Shown piece by piece: positions 53,887 through 64,000 of a stretch of 64,000 nucleotides of DNA (positions within the stretch are counted from its first letter, which is position 1; every line of letters begins with the position of its first letter). The notes beneath the pieces are model-generated. The model ran no database searches. It saw nothing but the letters and a program-made list of their open reading frames with translations, and had not been told where the DNA came from. Source of the DNA: Linum tenue (Eukaryota; Streptophyta; Magnoliopsida; Malpighiales; Linaceae); contig CAMGYJ010000008.1 in assembly GCA_946122785.1 (NCBI GenBank), forward strand, positions 11,495,475 through 11,559,474. Direction: 5' to 3'. The position numbers and the translations under genes were made by a program.

Positions 53887-55825
53887 GATTGAGGGATTCT
53901 GGGGATTTGGTTTGTTTCCTTTTTTAATGGGTATAGTTAATTATATGGAGATGGAGCTTCGCCATTCACCAATGGAGGAATTATTGGAGTGTCAGAGAGC
54001 TCAGAAACAGGGGAAATGCAATGGTGGAGGGAATATAAAAAAGGTGACTCCTTTATTCATCTTTGGTTCTTTTTTCTCCTGTGTTGGGTGTAAAAAAGAT
54101 CGGGAAAGCAGAGCAGGGAGCAAAAGAGCAAAGCAGAGTGAGGATCTCACTCAGTTGCTGGCAGCTGAGCAGAGTGGAACGGTAAGAAAAGCAGGGGAGG
54201 TTGAAAGAAAGAATCCAAGGGAGAAAAAAGCAGGGGAAAAAGAAAGGGAGAAAAGCAGGGGAGGGAGAGCGGGCCAAAAAAGAAAGTTGGTATTGTTGCA
54301 GCTTTATTTTCTTGGTAAAGTGAAGCATTTCATTTTGGAGGAGATAAAGAAAGGAAAAGGTATGGCCTTTTCTTAATAGGCCAAGCTACCCCAATTATGG
54401 AGAACTAAAGGAAAGGGAATAATAAGGCAGAGTGGGTTTGTAAATTGCAAGTTTATAGGCATTTCATGTCTAGTTGCTGTATTTGAAATTGTTAGATTTG
54501 AGGATGTTTGTTGAAAAACAGGAAGGAATGTGTTGATGGCACCAATGATTGAAGGTATAGGTGGTGCCGCAGTTAATTCAACGCTTTAGACAAATTCATA
54601 TAGATGCAGTTAATTCAACGCTTTAGACAAATTCATATAGATAAAGTCTGAGAGATATCTATGATTCATAAGGTTCAATCCATCTTTAACTAATAATACG
54701 TTATTTGGAGCGAAACAGAGAAGTTGAACATGCTCATTGCGCCAGTATAGAGTAGTATAAGGACGAGTGATGTCTTATGAAGTCACTGTGATATGTTGTC
54801 AATACCAAAACTATGCAAGGTAGGTCATGCAGAAGACCATGTCAAATGATGTAAAAATGTTGCCAAAGAGCATAGGAAAACTTAGATGAGTTGTGCTTTG
54901 CTGGTTTCATTCTGTTGGAGGAGGAACTTTTGAGGCTTCTTTAGAACTAGTGACATGATAGAATCAAAGAAGAAATGACAATGACTCGGTCTATTGGGCA
55001 ATTTGATGCGATTGTCATGATTTATATGAGTATTTGATTAGATCCGAATGGACCTATATAAATTCTCAATTATTTTGGATTTGAATCGGATCAGGTTTGG
55101 GTAAAGCTCACTTGAATCGAATCTATATGGGTCTATTACATTCAGATGATGTACACAAAAGTGAAATACCAATCATCTTAACAATTTGCTTCAACCCAAC
55201 TCACAACTTGAATGTTGGTGTTTCCTTTTTTTTTCCAAAACAAAGAAATGACATAAACAACTGTAGAATCATGTCTCATTTTCCCTTTGATCCCCCAATA
55301 ACAAGAGTCTAATATAAACAGAAACTAAAAAATTAGATATGAGTCTGTCGCAAAAAATAATATTACCTAAACCTTATCTTGTCCATAACAAATTAAATTT
55401 GAACCATAACCAGATATTAGATCGTTTTGTCATTCCTAGAATTAAGAAAGCTTTGATCGAATTTAGGAATGGGTAGAGAAAGAACAAATGGAGATTTAAG
55501 GAAGTGAGGCTGTCGGCTAGAAGAAGACAAGGGAGTGAACAATTTTGACCATTAGAGGGAGGGAAAGATTAGTGTAACAAAATTATTCTATAGTTGCTTA
55601 AAGATTCATTTTTTCTAAAACTACAGACAATAAAAACGACAATTCTCTTAAACTATCCAATTAGGCTCAACCACTCAAACCACTAATAATAATTTCCTAA
55701 ACAAAACACCAATTAACCACAAAATTCTAACATAATCCACAAAAATATCCAAAACGTTAACAAAACATCCAACAGAAATAAGTAGCTATAATAATGCGGT
55801 GTAGGAAGGTCGAGCCCTCATTATA
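53887..55825. other. Upstream region of the LRR pseudokinase and intergenic sequence
   Basis: The first 200 bases should hold the promoter of the kinase gene. The rest is AT-rich or AG-rich (54180-54280). Open plus frames at 53885-54376 have only Lys/Glu/Arg-rich low-complexity sequence. Apart from a 37-bp duplication at 54569 I see nothing. Confidence 0.45.
54569..54642. repeat. Perfect tandem duplication of 37 bp
   Basis: GCAGTTAATTCAACGCTTTA and the next 17 bases at 54569-54605 are repeated exactly at 54606-54642. Confidence 0.9.
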
Positions 55826-58437
55826 TTTTTTTTAGCATACACAATATGTGGATTGTTTTTTTTTATATGATAAAAATTATCACTTAAAATGAGTGATTAT
55901 TATATTTAAGCTTTTAGCTGAGAATTTTGAGATAATTGAGTTGAGATTGTTTTTATCTAACTTGTTAGTTTTTTTTTTTATAATTCATCTATATTCTGAA
56001 ATCAAAGTTCGGTGACTACATTGCTCTCTCTAGAAAGTAAAGTGACCAAAAAGACAGGTGGCCTGTCCAACCACATTTCGGTTTCTTCAGCTCTTCCTCT
56101 CAATCGTGCCATCGCATGGGCACATTCATTTCCTTCCCTTTTTCAGAATCTCCACCCAACATTGCCATTCTCCTCCGCTACTTCACGAATTTCGTCACAA
56201 ATCATCGCCACCTCCATATTTGTGGTCTCCAGCCGATCAAGCTTTTGGATTAGGGTTTGGCAGTCCGATTCCAGTAGCAGCGTTTGGGGTTGGTGAGCTC
56301 GTGCTAATTGCAGTCTCCACAGCATCGCCTTCGCCTCCGCCAATTCAACCGACCATCGCACCCTCGTCCGGTGAGTAGCTCCCATGATAAAATTGCCATT
56401 CCAATCTCTTAAGACCATCCCATAACCTGTTCCTTCTTCCCCCAGGATCACCGTGTCTGTATTTAGTTTAAGAACCCCCGTAGGTGGGGGCTCCCAATTC
56501 GCCCTAGATCGAGTTTGTGGCGCTGGAGGTCCTGGGTTGCCCTTGGCTTGTTGCTCTACGTATTCTTCCAGGTAATTCTGGGCTCTCCACACTATCTCCC
56601 ACTCTTCTAGCTTAGGGTTATTGAAGAAATGGTTGTTACGCTCTTTCCAGAGGAACCAGAACGTGATTAGCACTTTAGTTAGCTCTTCCCTGTTTGCTTC
56701 CTCGAGCAGATCACATAACCAAGTCTCGCAGTTTTCCCCTTCCCCCATCTGAAATTTTTTTGCCAGATTACTAGGTCTCCATACCCTTCATGCCCAATCG
56801 CATTTCCTTGTGATATGCTCCTGGGTTTCCAATAGCCCACAGAAAGGGCATTCATCGAATGCATCCTTAATTCGTCGACTTAGGTTGACCCCCTGTTGGT
56901 AGGATGTTGCTCCTCCATCTCCAAACAAAAATGCGAACCTTTGGTGGAAGCTCAAGCATCCATAGATGCTTCCAATCTACAGGCACATAGGTCTCAACTT
57001 GGTTTGTAGCTTTTGCCTTCTTCAACTCCTTATATCCTGATCTGACTGAGTATTTGCCAGTCTTTTCTCTTCCCCAAATATGTATATCAGGTCTAGGTTG
57101 GGGGGGGGGGGTATTGGGATCTGCTCAATTCGAAACTTGTCATTTGGTTGGAAATAGGATTGCAGTAGGTTGCTTTTCCATGACCTTGTTTCCCAATCGA
57201 TCAGACTTGATACCCTCTCTGTGATCCCCAGCCCTGTTGCTTGTGATTGAATTTTGTAGTTTTGTGCATCTGGAATCCAGCGATCCCACCAGATTCGAAT
57301 GTCTTCTCCATTTCCCACCCTCCATCGCGTACCTTCTCTCACCAGGGACTGAGCCTGCATGAGAGTTCTCCAGATGTAGCTGGGATTTGATCCCACTGAC
57401 GCCTCCAGAACACCACAGTGTGGGTAGTAGCGGGCTTTTAGTACTCTTGCCACTAGTCACTCAGGTTTCTTTAGGAGATTCCAAACCTGCCTACCAAAGT
57501 AGTGCAATATTAAACCCTTGCAAATCTCTAAAACACATTTCACCCTCATATTTAGGGCGACATAGCTTCTCCCAGCTCATCCAATGTATTCTCCTTTCCT
57601 CCCTTTTTCTTCCCCACCAGAAACTTGCAATCATTCTTTGAATTTCTTGTGTAACACCTTGAGGTACCTTGAACACTGACATGGCATATAAAGTTTGAGC
57701 TTGTGCCACTGCCTTGATAAGTACCTCCTTTGCTGCCATAGACAATAGTTTCCTTTTCCACATCTTGATTTTGTCTCTAACTCGATCAATTAGCTGTGCA
57801 AAAACAGCCTTTTTGGCTCGGCCAATCACTGTTGGGAGCCCTAAATATTTATCATGGTACATAACCCTTTTCATTCCTAGGATGTCTCCCATTAGTCTTC
57901 TGTCTTCTTCAAGAACATTAGTACTGAATGAAAGCTCTGATTTGACTAGGCTTACTTGTTGTCCTGATGGTAGCTCATAGATGCGTAGCAAATCCCTTAG
58001 CGCTTCCCCTTGTTCTTTCTTATTCTCGAAGAAAAAAAATACTGTCATCCGCAAAGAATAAGTGAGTAATCATTGGACCATTACTACTCACTTTAATCCA
58101 TCGAATTTTTCCTTCCTCGACTGCTCTTTTTATGAGGGCTGATAGCCCTTCTGCACATAGTAAGAAGAGATAGGGGGAAATAGGGCCCCCCTGCCTCAAC
58201 CCCCTTGTTGGTTTAAAAATCTGGGTTTGATGCCCATTGATCAGAGCAGCATAACTCACACTAGTAACACAATTCATCACCATTCGTACCCAGTACTGCA
58301 GCATGAAATCCCAATCTAACTTGTTAGTTAATGTGACATACATAGTTACGCATACCAAACGTTATATTTTACAATGCATCAAATTCATCAATACATGTAT
58401 TCACAACAATGCATCTATTTAACAATCGCAACTTTCA
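55826..58437. mobile_element. MITE (same family as 44151-44508), split by a LINE insertion
   Basis: The left part (55826-55970) matches the middle of the 44151 element: TTTTTTTTAGCATACACAAT, ATGAGTGATTATTATATTTA, GAGTTGAGATTGTTTTTATC. The right part (58314-58437) continues the match: TGACATACATAGTTACGCAT, ACCAAACGTTATATTTTACA, CATCTATTTAACAATCGCAA. The outer TIR sequences are eroded at both ends. Confidence 0.72.
55971..58313 (-). mobile_element. 5'-truncated LINE inserted in the MITE
   Basis: Flanked by the exact 16-bp duplication ATCTAACTTGTTAGTT (55955-55970 and 58314-58329). The poly(A) tail appears as T at 55971-55979. On the minus strand the order is RT fragment (58313 to about 57500; GLRQGGPISPYLFLLCAEGL, THLFFADDSIFF), linker and pre-zf-RVT (57453-57022; YIWRTLMQAQ) and RNase H (56748-56143; LNTDTVILGE, ELAEAKAMLWRL, LLLESDCQTLI). 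The 5' truncation lies inside RT. A frameshift occurs in an A/T homopolymer near 58027-58036, and others separate the later parts, so it is dead. Confidence 0.9.
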
Positions 58438-58500
58438 AAAGAAAACTAACCTAACAAAATCGAGTTCTTGCCCCCTTAGTTAACCTAAGCAAATCACTCA

Positions 58501-61500
58501 TCACCCTCGATTTGGTGGAACATGGAACGAAGCTGCAAAATCATCTCGAACAGAAGTAAGCTTTTTAGCTACCTCTGCCATTTTCGTACGTTCTCTCGGC
58601 AGCTCACTACTGCAACTCAAAGCGATTTCAAGGACCGAAACCAAACAGTTCGTCGCACTTTCCATCAAGGCCATCTCCTTAACTTCGACGCCATTTCCAT
58701 CGGCAGCTTCTGCCGGCCAACTTCCTATCACTCTCTCGCCTCTGCTTATTACTACTGGGATGGGCATCAAAGGATCCAATACTGTTAAAATTCTATCTGG
58801 AATCGCTGCCTTTACAAAGTCACAAAGATTCACGCCTTCTTTGAACATCTCATCAGTGGGTCTTCTCCCAGTGAACATCTCTAGCAGAAGTATCCCAAAA
58901 CTGTACACGTCTCCTTCTTTCCACACCGCCTTTCCCATTCCGTACTCTGCATTCCCAAAATCAAACATGCAAAGTCATCATTTGATGCAATGAAAGAATG
59001 GTGTAAAATGTGACTAATACAAATCATTTGGGAATTTTTGTCACCTGGAGGTGCATAACCAATTGTTCCTTTGATTCCAATCGTGCTACTTTTGATTTTC
59101 GAGTTACTATCGCTAGACAGTATCCTCGCCAGACCGAAATCACCCACACGAGCGGCCATGTCGGAATCGAGGAGTACATTGCTGGGCTTCAAATCGCAAT
59201 GGACGATCGAGGTCTCGCAGAGATCGTGAAGGTAGTATAGTCCGGATGCCACATCTACCGCGATATCGAGCCTCTGCATCAAGCTCAGGTTGCGATCGGT
59301 GGTGTGAAGCCACTCTTCTAGGGTCCCATTGGGCATGAATTCAAAAACCAGAGCCTTGAATTCGTCTCCCTTGTAATCCAAGCTAGAGCAGTAGGTTAGG
59401 ATCCTGACCAGATTCCTGTGCCGGACATTTTTCAGGGCATTGCACTCTGCCGAAAAGCTCTTGTGAGCTTTCCTGTCCTGAAGATTGTTGAGTACTTTAA
59501 CAGCTACCGGAGTCTTGATTTGTTCCAATGTTCCTTTGTAGATGGTGCCAAAGCCACCGGATCCGATCAAGTTGCCTGAGGAGAACCCATTGGTTCCTTG
59601 ATGGAGATCTTTGTAAGAAACCATTACAAAGTGGTTCAAAGCGGAATCTCCATCAAAAGTTTGCTTCTTTGATCTCTTGATCTTTAAATGAATCAGTAAT
59701 CCTGATACGAAAAGGAAAGCCACTGATGCGAAGACAATTACAAGTGATCGCTTTACAGTGACAACTCTTTTATGCTTGGAAGGTTTTGCTATGCCAGTGC
59801 AATCTTGCAAATGGAGCTCCGAGACATTACCACAGAGCAGGGGATTCCCCATTAGAGATACGCCACTCGCATTTGCGAAGATCCCTTTCGTCGGGACCTC
59901 ACCTCGTAGATCGTTGAAGGAAAGATTCAAATACTGCAAAGTCTGAATGTCTTGCAAACCTGAAGGTATTCCTCCGGTGAAATTGTTCGAGGAAAGATCC
60001 AAACTTTCCATAATTCGTAGCGAAGCTAACTCGAGAGGAATGCTGTCATTGAAAGAGTTGCTCTGCATGTGCAGAGCTTTAAGGCTCTTGCAATCACCAA
60101 TGGTTCCAGGAATTCCCCCTGTCAGAAAATTGTAAGACAAATCCAAAGCTTCCACATTTATCAGATTTCCGATTTCTTCCGGGACCCGACCGGTGAACGA
60201 GTTCCGTGACAGGTTGAGTCCATCTGACAGGGAAGAAAGCTTGAAAATGTTGGTGGGTATCTCACCAGTAAGCTTGTTGGCAGAGAGATCTAGCTGGCCC
60301 AACTGACGGCAACGTCCGAGGCTTGGAGGGATGGCGCCTTCTAGCTGGTTACTAGAAATGTCGACTCGATTCAATTGGGTCAGGTTTCCCAACGACGATG
60401 GAATCCGACCCGAAAATCGATTCCCTTGCAACTGTAAACCCTGTAAATTCGAAAAATTGCCAAAGTAAGAAGGAATTCGTCCTGTGAAAAGGTTAAGAGA
60501 TAGGTCCACCATATTCAAGTTGACCAAATTCTCCAGCCCTGAAGGAATGCTTCCTGTGATCCAATTGTCCGAGATAAGCAATAGAACGAGCTGAATCGAC
60601 AAATTGCCCACAAAGTCCGGGAATGAACCACCTAGATTGTTCAAACCAACACCCAATTCCTGCAATTGGCTACAGTTGGTCAACCCTGTCACGAACTCGA
60701 AGTCGTCGGACGAATTGGTCCCAAGGTTATTGGTTCCCATGTGGAGGTACAGGAGCTCTGGAAGGCTCCCGAAACAGACCGGGACGCTGCCCGAGAAGCT
60801 GTTCTTGTTCATGTCGAGATCAAAGAGCCGAGAAGCGTTGCACAGGGATGAAGGAATGGGGCCAGACATCCAGTTCAACGAGATACCATAACTACGGAGA
60901 TTGGGCAGAGTGAACCCAATGTCCTCTGGTATTCTGCCTTGAAACTGGTTGTACATCAGTGTTAAAATGGTTATAGATGACAAGTTGTAGAGAGACGGAG
61001 GGATTGTGCCGTTGAGATTGTTCACTCCCACAACGAAATTGCTCAACCTGGAGAGCCGACCCACGGTTTCAGGAATCGGTCCAATCAGATTGTTATAAGC
61101 AGCAGCGAAGGTGTAAAGCTTCGTCAGGTTCCCTAACGAAGCCGGGATCGGACCGGTTAGATCGTTCCTCACGATCCTGATCACCTCGAGGTTCGACAGG
61201 AGCCCGATCGCTCTCGGGATCGTTCCGGTCAGGCCGTTGCCGCTCAGCCGGAGCTCCCCGAGCTGGGAGCAACGGGTCAGGTTGACTGGAATCTCGCCGC
61301 CTTCCAGCAAACTGCTGGTGAGGTTCAGGGTTCGGAGGCGGAGGAGATTGACGAATTGCTGAGGGATCGTGCCGCGGAAGCTGTTGTTGGCGAGCTCGAG
61401 GGATTCGAGGAAGCTGAGGTTGCCAATGTGGGGAGACAGGGTGCCTTGGAAGTTGTACCCTGGCAGTGACAGAGAAGTGACCCTCTGTTTTTGGCTGCAA

Positions 61501-61718
61501 GTGATGCCGACCCAGTTGCAGAAATGGGAGGAGTCGTTCCATGAATTGAGACCGCCATCTGGGTCCTCTGTTATTGCTTTCTTGAATTCGAGTAACGCCA
61601 GTCGGTCTGTGAAGTTGCTGCCTGATGCAGAATTGGGCTGAGATGGGAAATTGGAAGAGGTGATGAGTAGAAGCAGCAGCAGCAGCTTCAGGGGAAGACA
61701 GTGATGGGTCTGCTTCAT
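58501..61718 (-). CDS. LRR receptor-like serine/threonine kinase, subfamily XII-like, non-RD (EFR/At3g47570-like)
   Basis: Exons 61718-59045 and 58946-58501 with a 98-bp GT-AG intron; the join restores GYAPPEYGMG; 1039 residues. Order: signal peptide ([13 protein letters not shown]), LRRNT ([29 protein letters not shown]), about 22 LRRs of the [20 protein letters not shown] type, a transmembrane helix ([20 protein letters not shown]), then the kinase: [44 protein letters not shown]. The Cys in place of Arg in HRD makes it a non-RD kinase, a trait of plant pattern-recognition receptors such as EFR and FLS2. The intron in the activation segment is conserved in subfamily XII. A ligand cannot be predicted. 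Confidence 0.93.
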
Positions 61719-61803
61719 TGTTTTGACTTGGAAAGGTGGAGCCTTTTCCTTTTTTTTGGGTTTCAGAATTGGCGGGCAATATTAGGATTGAACAAGTCAG
61801 GCG

Positions 61804-61811
61804 TTTTATAA
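61804..61811 (-). promoter_or_regulatory. TATA box of the subfamily XII LRR kinase
   Basis: On the minus strand CAGGTTATAAAACGCC puts TTATAAAA about 86-93 bases upstream of the ATG at 61718, predicting a leader of about 60 bases. Confidence 0.6.
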
Positions 61812-61849
61812 CCTGCCCAAGATTATTATTTTCATTTTTGGTTTAGGGT

Positions 61850-62097
61850 TCATGGAGTTTATTCGAGCCAGCCAACGACTTTTGGATGCAAGATGCAGGA
61901 AAAAGTTGCTGGAAAAAGACTTGTTGTGCTTGCGGGGATATGATAAAATAAAAAGAACCTGGTACACAGTCGAGTTTTGCGCTCTTCAGGTGTTCACAAG
62001 AAACTATTTACGACAAATACTTGTTCTTAATGATGATTTCATGACAGATCTCACGACATATATTTTGCTATGATATTCAATGAATGCAGAGCAGACA
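61850..62097. other. Intergenic sequence
   Basis: A 73-residue plus frame (61852-62073) has no known domain. No gene is supported. Confidence 0.4.
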
Positions 62098-62548
62098 GTT
62101 AGGGGTAGGGCTGTTAAATCGTTGCTTGGTTAGTTGGATAACCGCAAAACCAAACCGTGAACCGTGGTTAATCGGCTAGCCAGCAATTGAAAAAACCTAT
62201 AGTTATTGGGTGGCGGTTAGGGCAAGTCAGCTGACCGTCAGCATTGATTCGCTCTCATCTTCTCGATCTCGTCATCGCCCAGCTATCATCGTCTCGTCTC
62301 CCGCCATCATAGTCGGCTCGTCGCACTACCATCGTCGTCCTCAAGTGTCCTCGTCATTCTTCGAGAGTCCTTGCCGAAATTTGTTGTTGCAACACTAACA
62401 ACATTTTCAAGGGTTAGTCTCTCGGTCACCAGCTAACCGACTAACTGCACGACATCGAAATGGTGACGGTGGCGGCTAACCTACAATGCTGCAGTCTCGA
62501 CGATTCGATTTAACCATAACCGAACCGCTTCTCGCCCCTAGTTAGGGG
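62098..62548. mobile_element. hAT-type MITE with perfect 8-bp target duplication
   Basis: GTTAGGGG occurs at 62098-62105 and 62541-62548 on either side of a 435-bp element that starts TAGGGCTGTTAAATCG and ends CTTCTCGCCCCTA. Sub-terminal blocks (GGATAACCGC, TGGTTAATCGG, TAGCCAGC versus AGCTAACCGACTAACTGC) resemble those of the element at 45589. No coding capacity. Confidence 0.72.
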
Positions 62549-62958
62549 TGGGCGACTGAGCGTATCTTTAAGTAAAGAATGTCTGCCCATTTACGAATTT
62601 AGTTCGTGGTGAATCAACTTGAAGGGAAGCTGAATTTGTTAACTTCCCATGACCCTGGACACACAACCCAGTTTGTCAAACCCACTGTAGCTTCTCCAGA
62701 TTATTAAAAAACTGGAAATCTCGTTGCCGTGAAAGAACGGAAAGAAGAAGAATTCTAGAAGGGTCCCCTTTTTCTTCTTTCTGTAACACTATAAACTGCT
62801 GCAGTTTGATTGTATCAACGCATTTATTAACAGTTGGGCCATCTCAACATCGAAGAAACCTTCCACTGGGTGGCTGTTAGAACCATCGGGCTAAGTGGGT
62901 AGTAGTGAAAAAAGTGGTGGTGCATGAAAAATAGATTAGAAAAGAGAACCCAGCAGTA
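62549..62958. other. Probable 3' UTR of the gene at the right edge
   Basis: About 400 bases between a hAT MITE and a stop codon at 62959 (minus strand). No open frame or repeat is supported. Confidence 0.4.
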
Positions 62959-64000
62959 CTATGATGAGCCATCTTTCTCGAGCTTCTCAATTTCTTCCTG
63001 TCGCTTCCTCTCGGCCTCCTGAAGCTCTCTCTCGGCATCCTCCTGTTCTTCGATTTGGTCAAGATCATCGAATTCCTTAGTAGCAGACATAGCTCTGATC
63101 ACAGGATCTCGTAGCTCGCCGATGATCCCACCACCAATTTTGTATTCTTCATCGTCTCCAATCAAAAACAGTCGCTGGTCAGGACCCGATGCCATTGGAA
63201 TGTCCACTGCCAACAACCTCATATCATACTGCCACAGCAAAGACACAGAGAAGCTCAATAAGCAGAAGGGTTATTCCATGACTTTCAGGGGCATGCATGA
63301 ACTATGGAACAGAGGATGTTCTGAGACCACTAAACTCAGGTCTTACTAGCAGAAGAGCAATATTCCATGTTTTTCCAATCATAATTCGGCGGTGGTCAAG
63401 TATAGAAGGATTCCATATTCTATCTTCTTTAACTACCATTGTCAAACAGATGCAGAGCAATGTTAACATGAGCAACGCAATTTCTCTAGCAAGGGATTGT
63501 ACAAAATCTATTGTCGGGCTAAGCGAAGCAGCATACGAATTGGATGGATATGAAACCTTTGGAGCATTTGAACATCTCACCAGGATGGATTTGATAAGTC
63601 CGACTTTTGAAATCTCGCATCTAGATAGAAATATTTTCAAATATATCTTTTCTTACGTTCCAGTCAATTCAAATCCATCCATATCAAGCTCATGTCTTCA
63701 TCAAATGGGAAAATACTGTCTTATGGAGTAGGTGGTGCAGGGTTAGGAGATCTTTTATTCAGGTGTTCACACAACTATACATGACAGATTACTCTTAAAC
63801 AAAATTGATTTCCTTGGTTAAGTTCACTATTCTAAAGACAGAGATCAAGTCATAAAGAACTTCAATGACATTCAACACAACTTTAGAAGTGAGTTCAGTA
63901 AAACATGCAAAACCTAGAAGATCCTAAAAGTTAAATGATTCTACTCCATATGAGGGGCAACACAAGAAAACAGTAAAGAAGCACACCTGGCCCCTTTTCT
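62959..64000 (-). CDS. 3' end of an unrecognised gene (C-terminal exons, partial)
   Basis: The last exon is 63228-62959: acceptor TTTGCTGTGGCAG|TATGATATG, then 89 residues ending in a stop. It reads YDMRLLAVDIPMASGPDQRL, with GDDEEYKIGGGIIGEL, and a charged helix rich in Glu (QEDAERELQEAERKRQEEIE). A second piece may be the donor CCAG|GTGTGC at 63987-63986, leaving an exon at 63987-64000 that runs off the window and an intron of about 758 bp. I do not recognise the family. The C-terminal part is probably a coiled-coil tail; the preceding part may end a folded domain. Confidence 0.5.

Noticed and set aside
63302..63731. Frames on both strands in the presumed last intron
   Set aside because: No domain on either strand; they lie between a good donor at 63986 and acceptor at 63229.

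Overview
The window is plant nuclear DNA, most likely from a eudicot. Genes have many short GT-AG introns, and the protein families are plant ones: ABC1K kinase, EDR4-like protein, MES-type methylesterase, NET4-like coiled coil, h-type thioredoxin and LRR receptor kinases. Long AT-rich intergenic stretches are filled with transposable elements. I cannot name the species from sequence alone.

Layout. 1-6060 is most of a Mutator-like element (MULE); its left end lies outside the window. It carries 24-bp GC-rich arrays near both ends, a plant-mobile-domain gene on +, and on - a transposase whose reading frame is joined in phase by an 86-bp intron to an OTU cysteine-protease domain. 6361-10083 (+) is an 11-exon plastid-type ABC1K gene, and 11235-13668 (-) an EDR4-like zinc-ribbon gene. 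15122-23799 holds two LINEs side by side: a full-length 6.1-kb copy with both ORFs open and a perfect 17-bp target duplication, abutting an older, internally deleted copy with its own 19-bp duplication. 26581-36981 is a complete Ty3/gypsy element of the Tat type: 580-bp LTRs differing at 2 sites, AAATG target duplication, two RNase H domains, and a spliced antisense gene with its own TATA box. Its pol is broken by one frameshift and one stop.

The right half has more host genes: a NET4-like coiled-coil protein lacking the NAB domain (37612-39000, -), a MES17-like methylesterase with a 2.35-kb intron full of MITEs (41911-45294, +), tRNA-Ala(UGC) (45472-45544, -), an h-type thioredoxin-like gene whose active site reads WSSPC instead of WCGPC (47739-48289, -), a class III LRR pseudokinase (51720-53886, -), a non-RD class XII-like LRR receptor kinase (58501-61718, -), and the 3' end of an unrecognised gene at the right edge (-). 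A 5'-truncated LINE (55971-58313) sits inside a MITE and splits it.

How they relate. The host genes are independent single transcription units with no operon-like logic; several (EDR4-like, both LRR kinases, perhaps MES) belong to families with defence or hormone roles. The most unusual biology is in the mobile elements: a MULE carrying a host-like PMD gene and a transposase-OTU fusion, and a young Tat retroelement with a promoter-bearing antisense gene. Among host genes, the thioredoxin without its nucleophilic cysteine is the most surprising.
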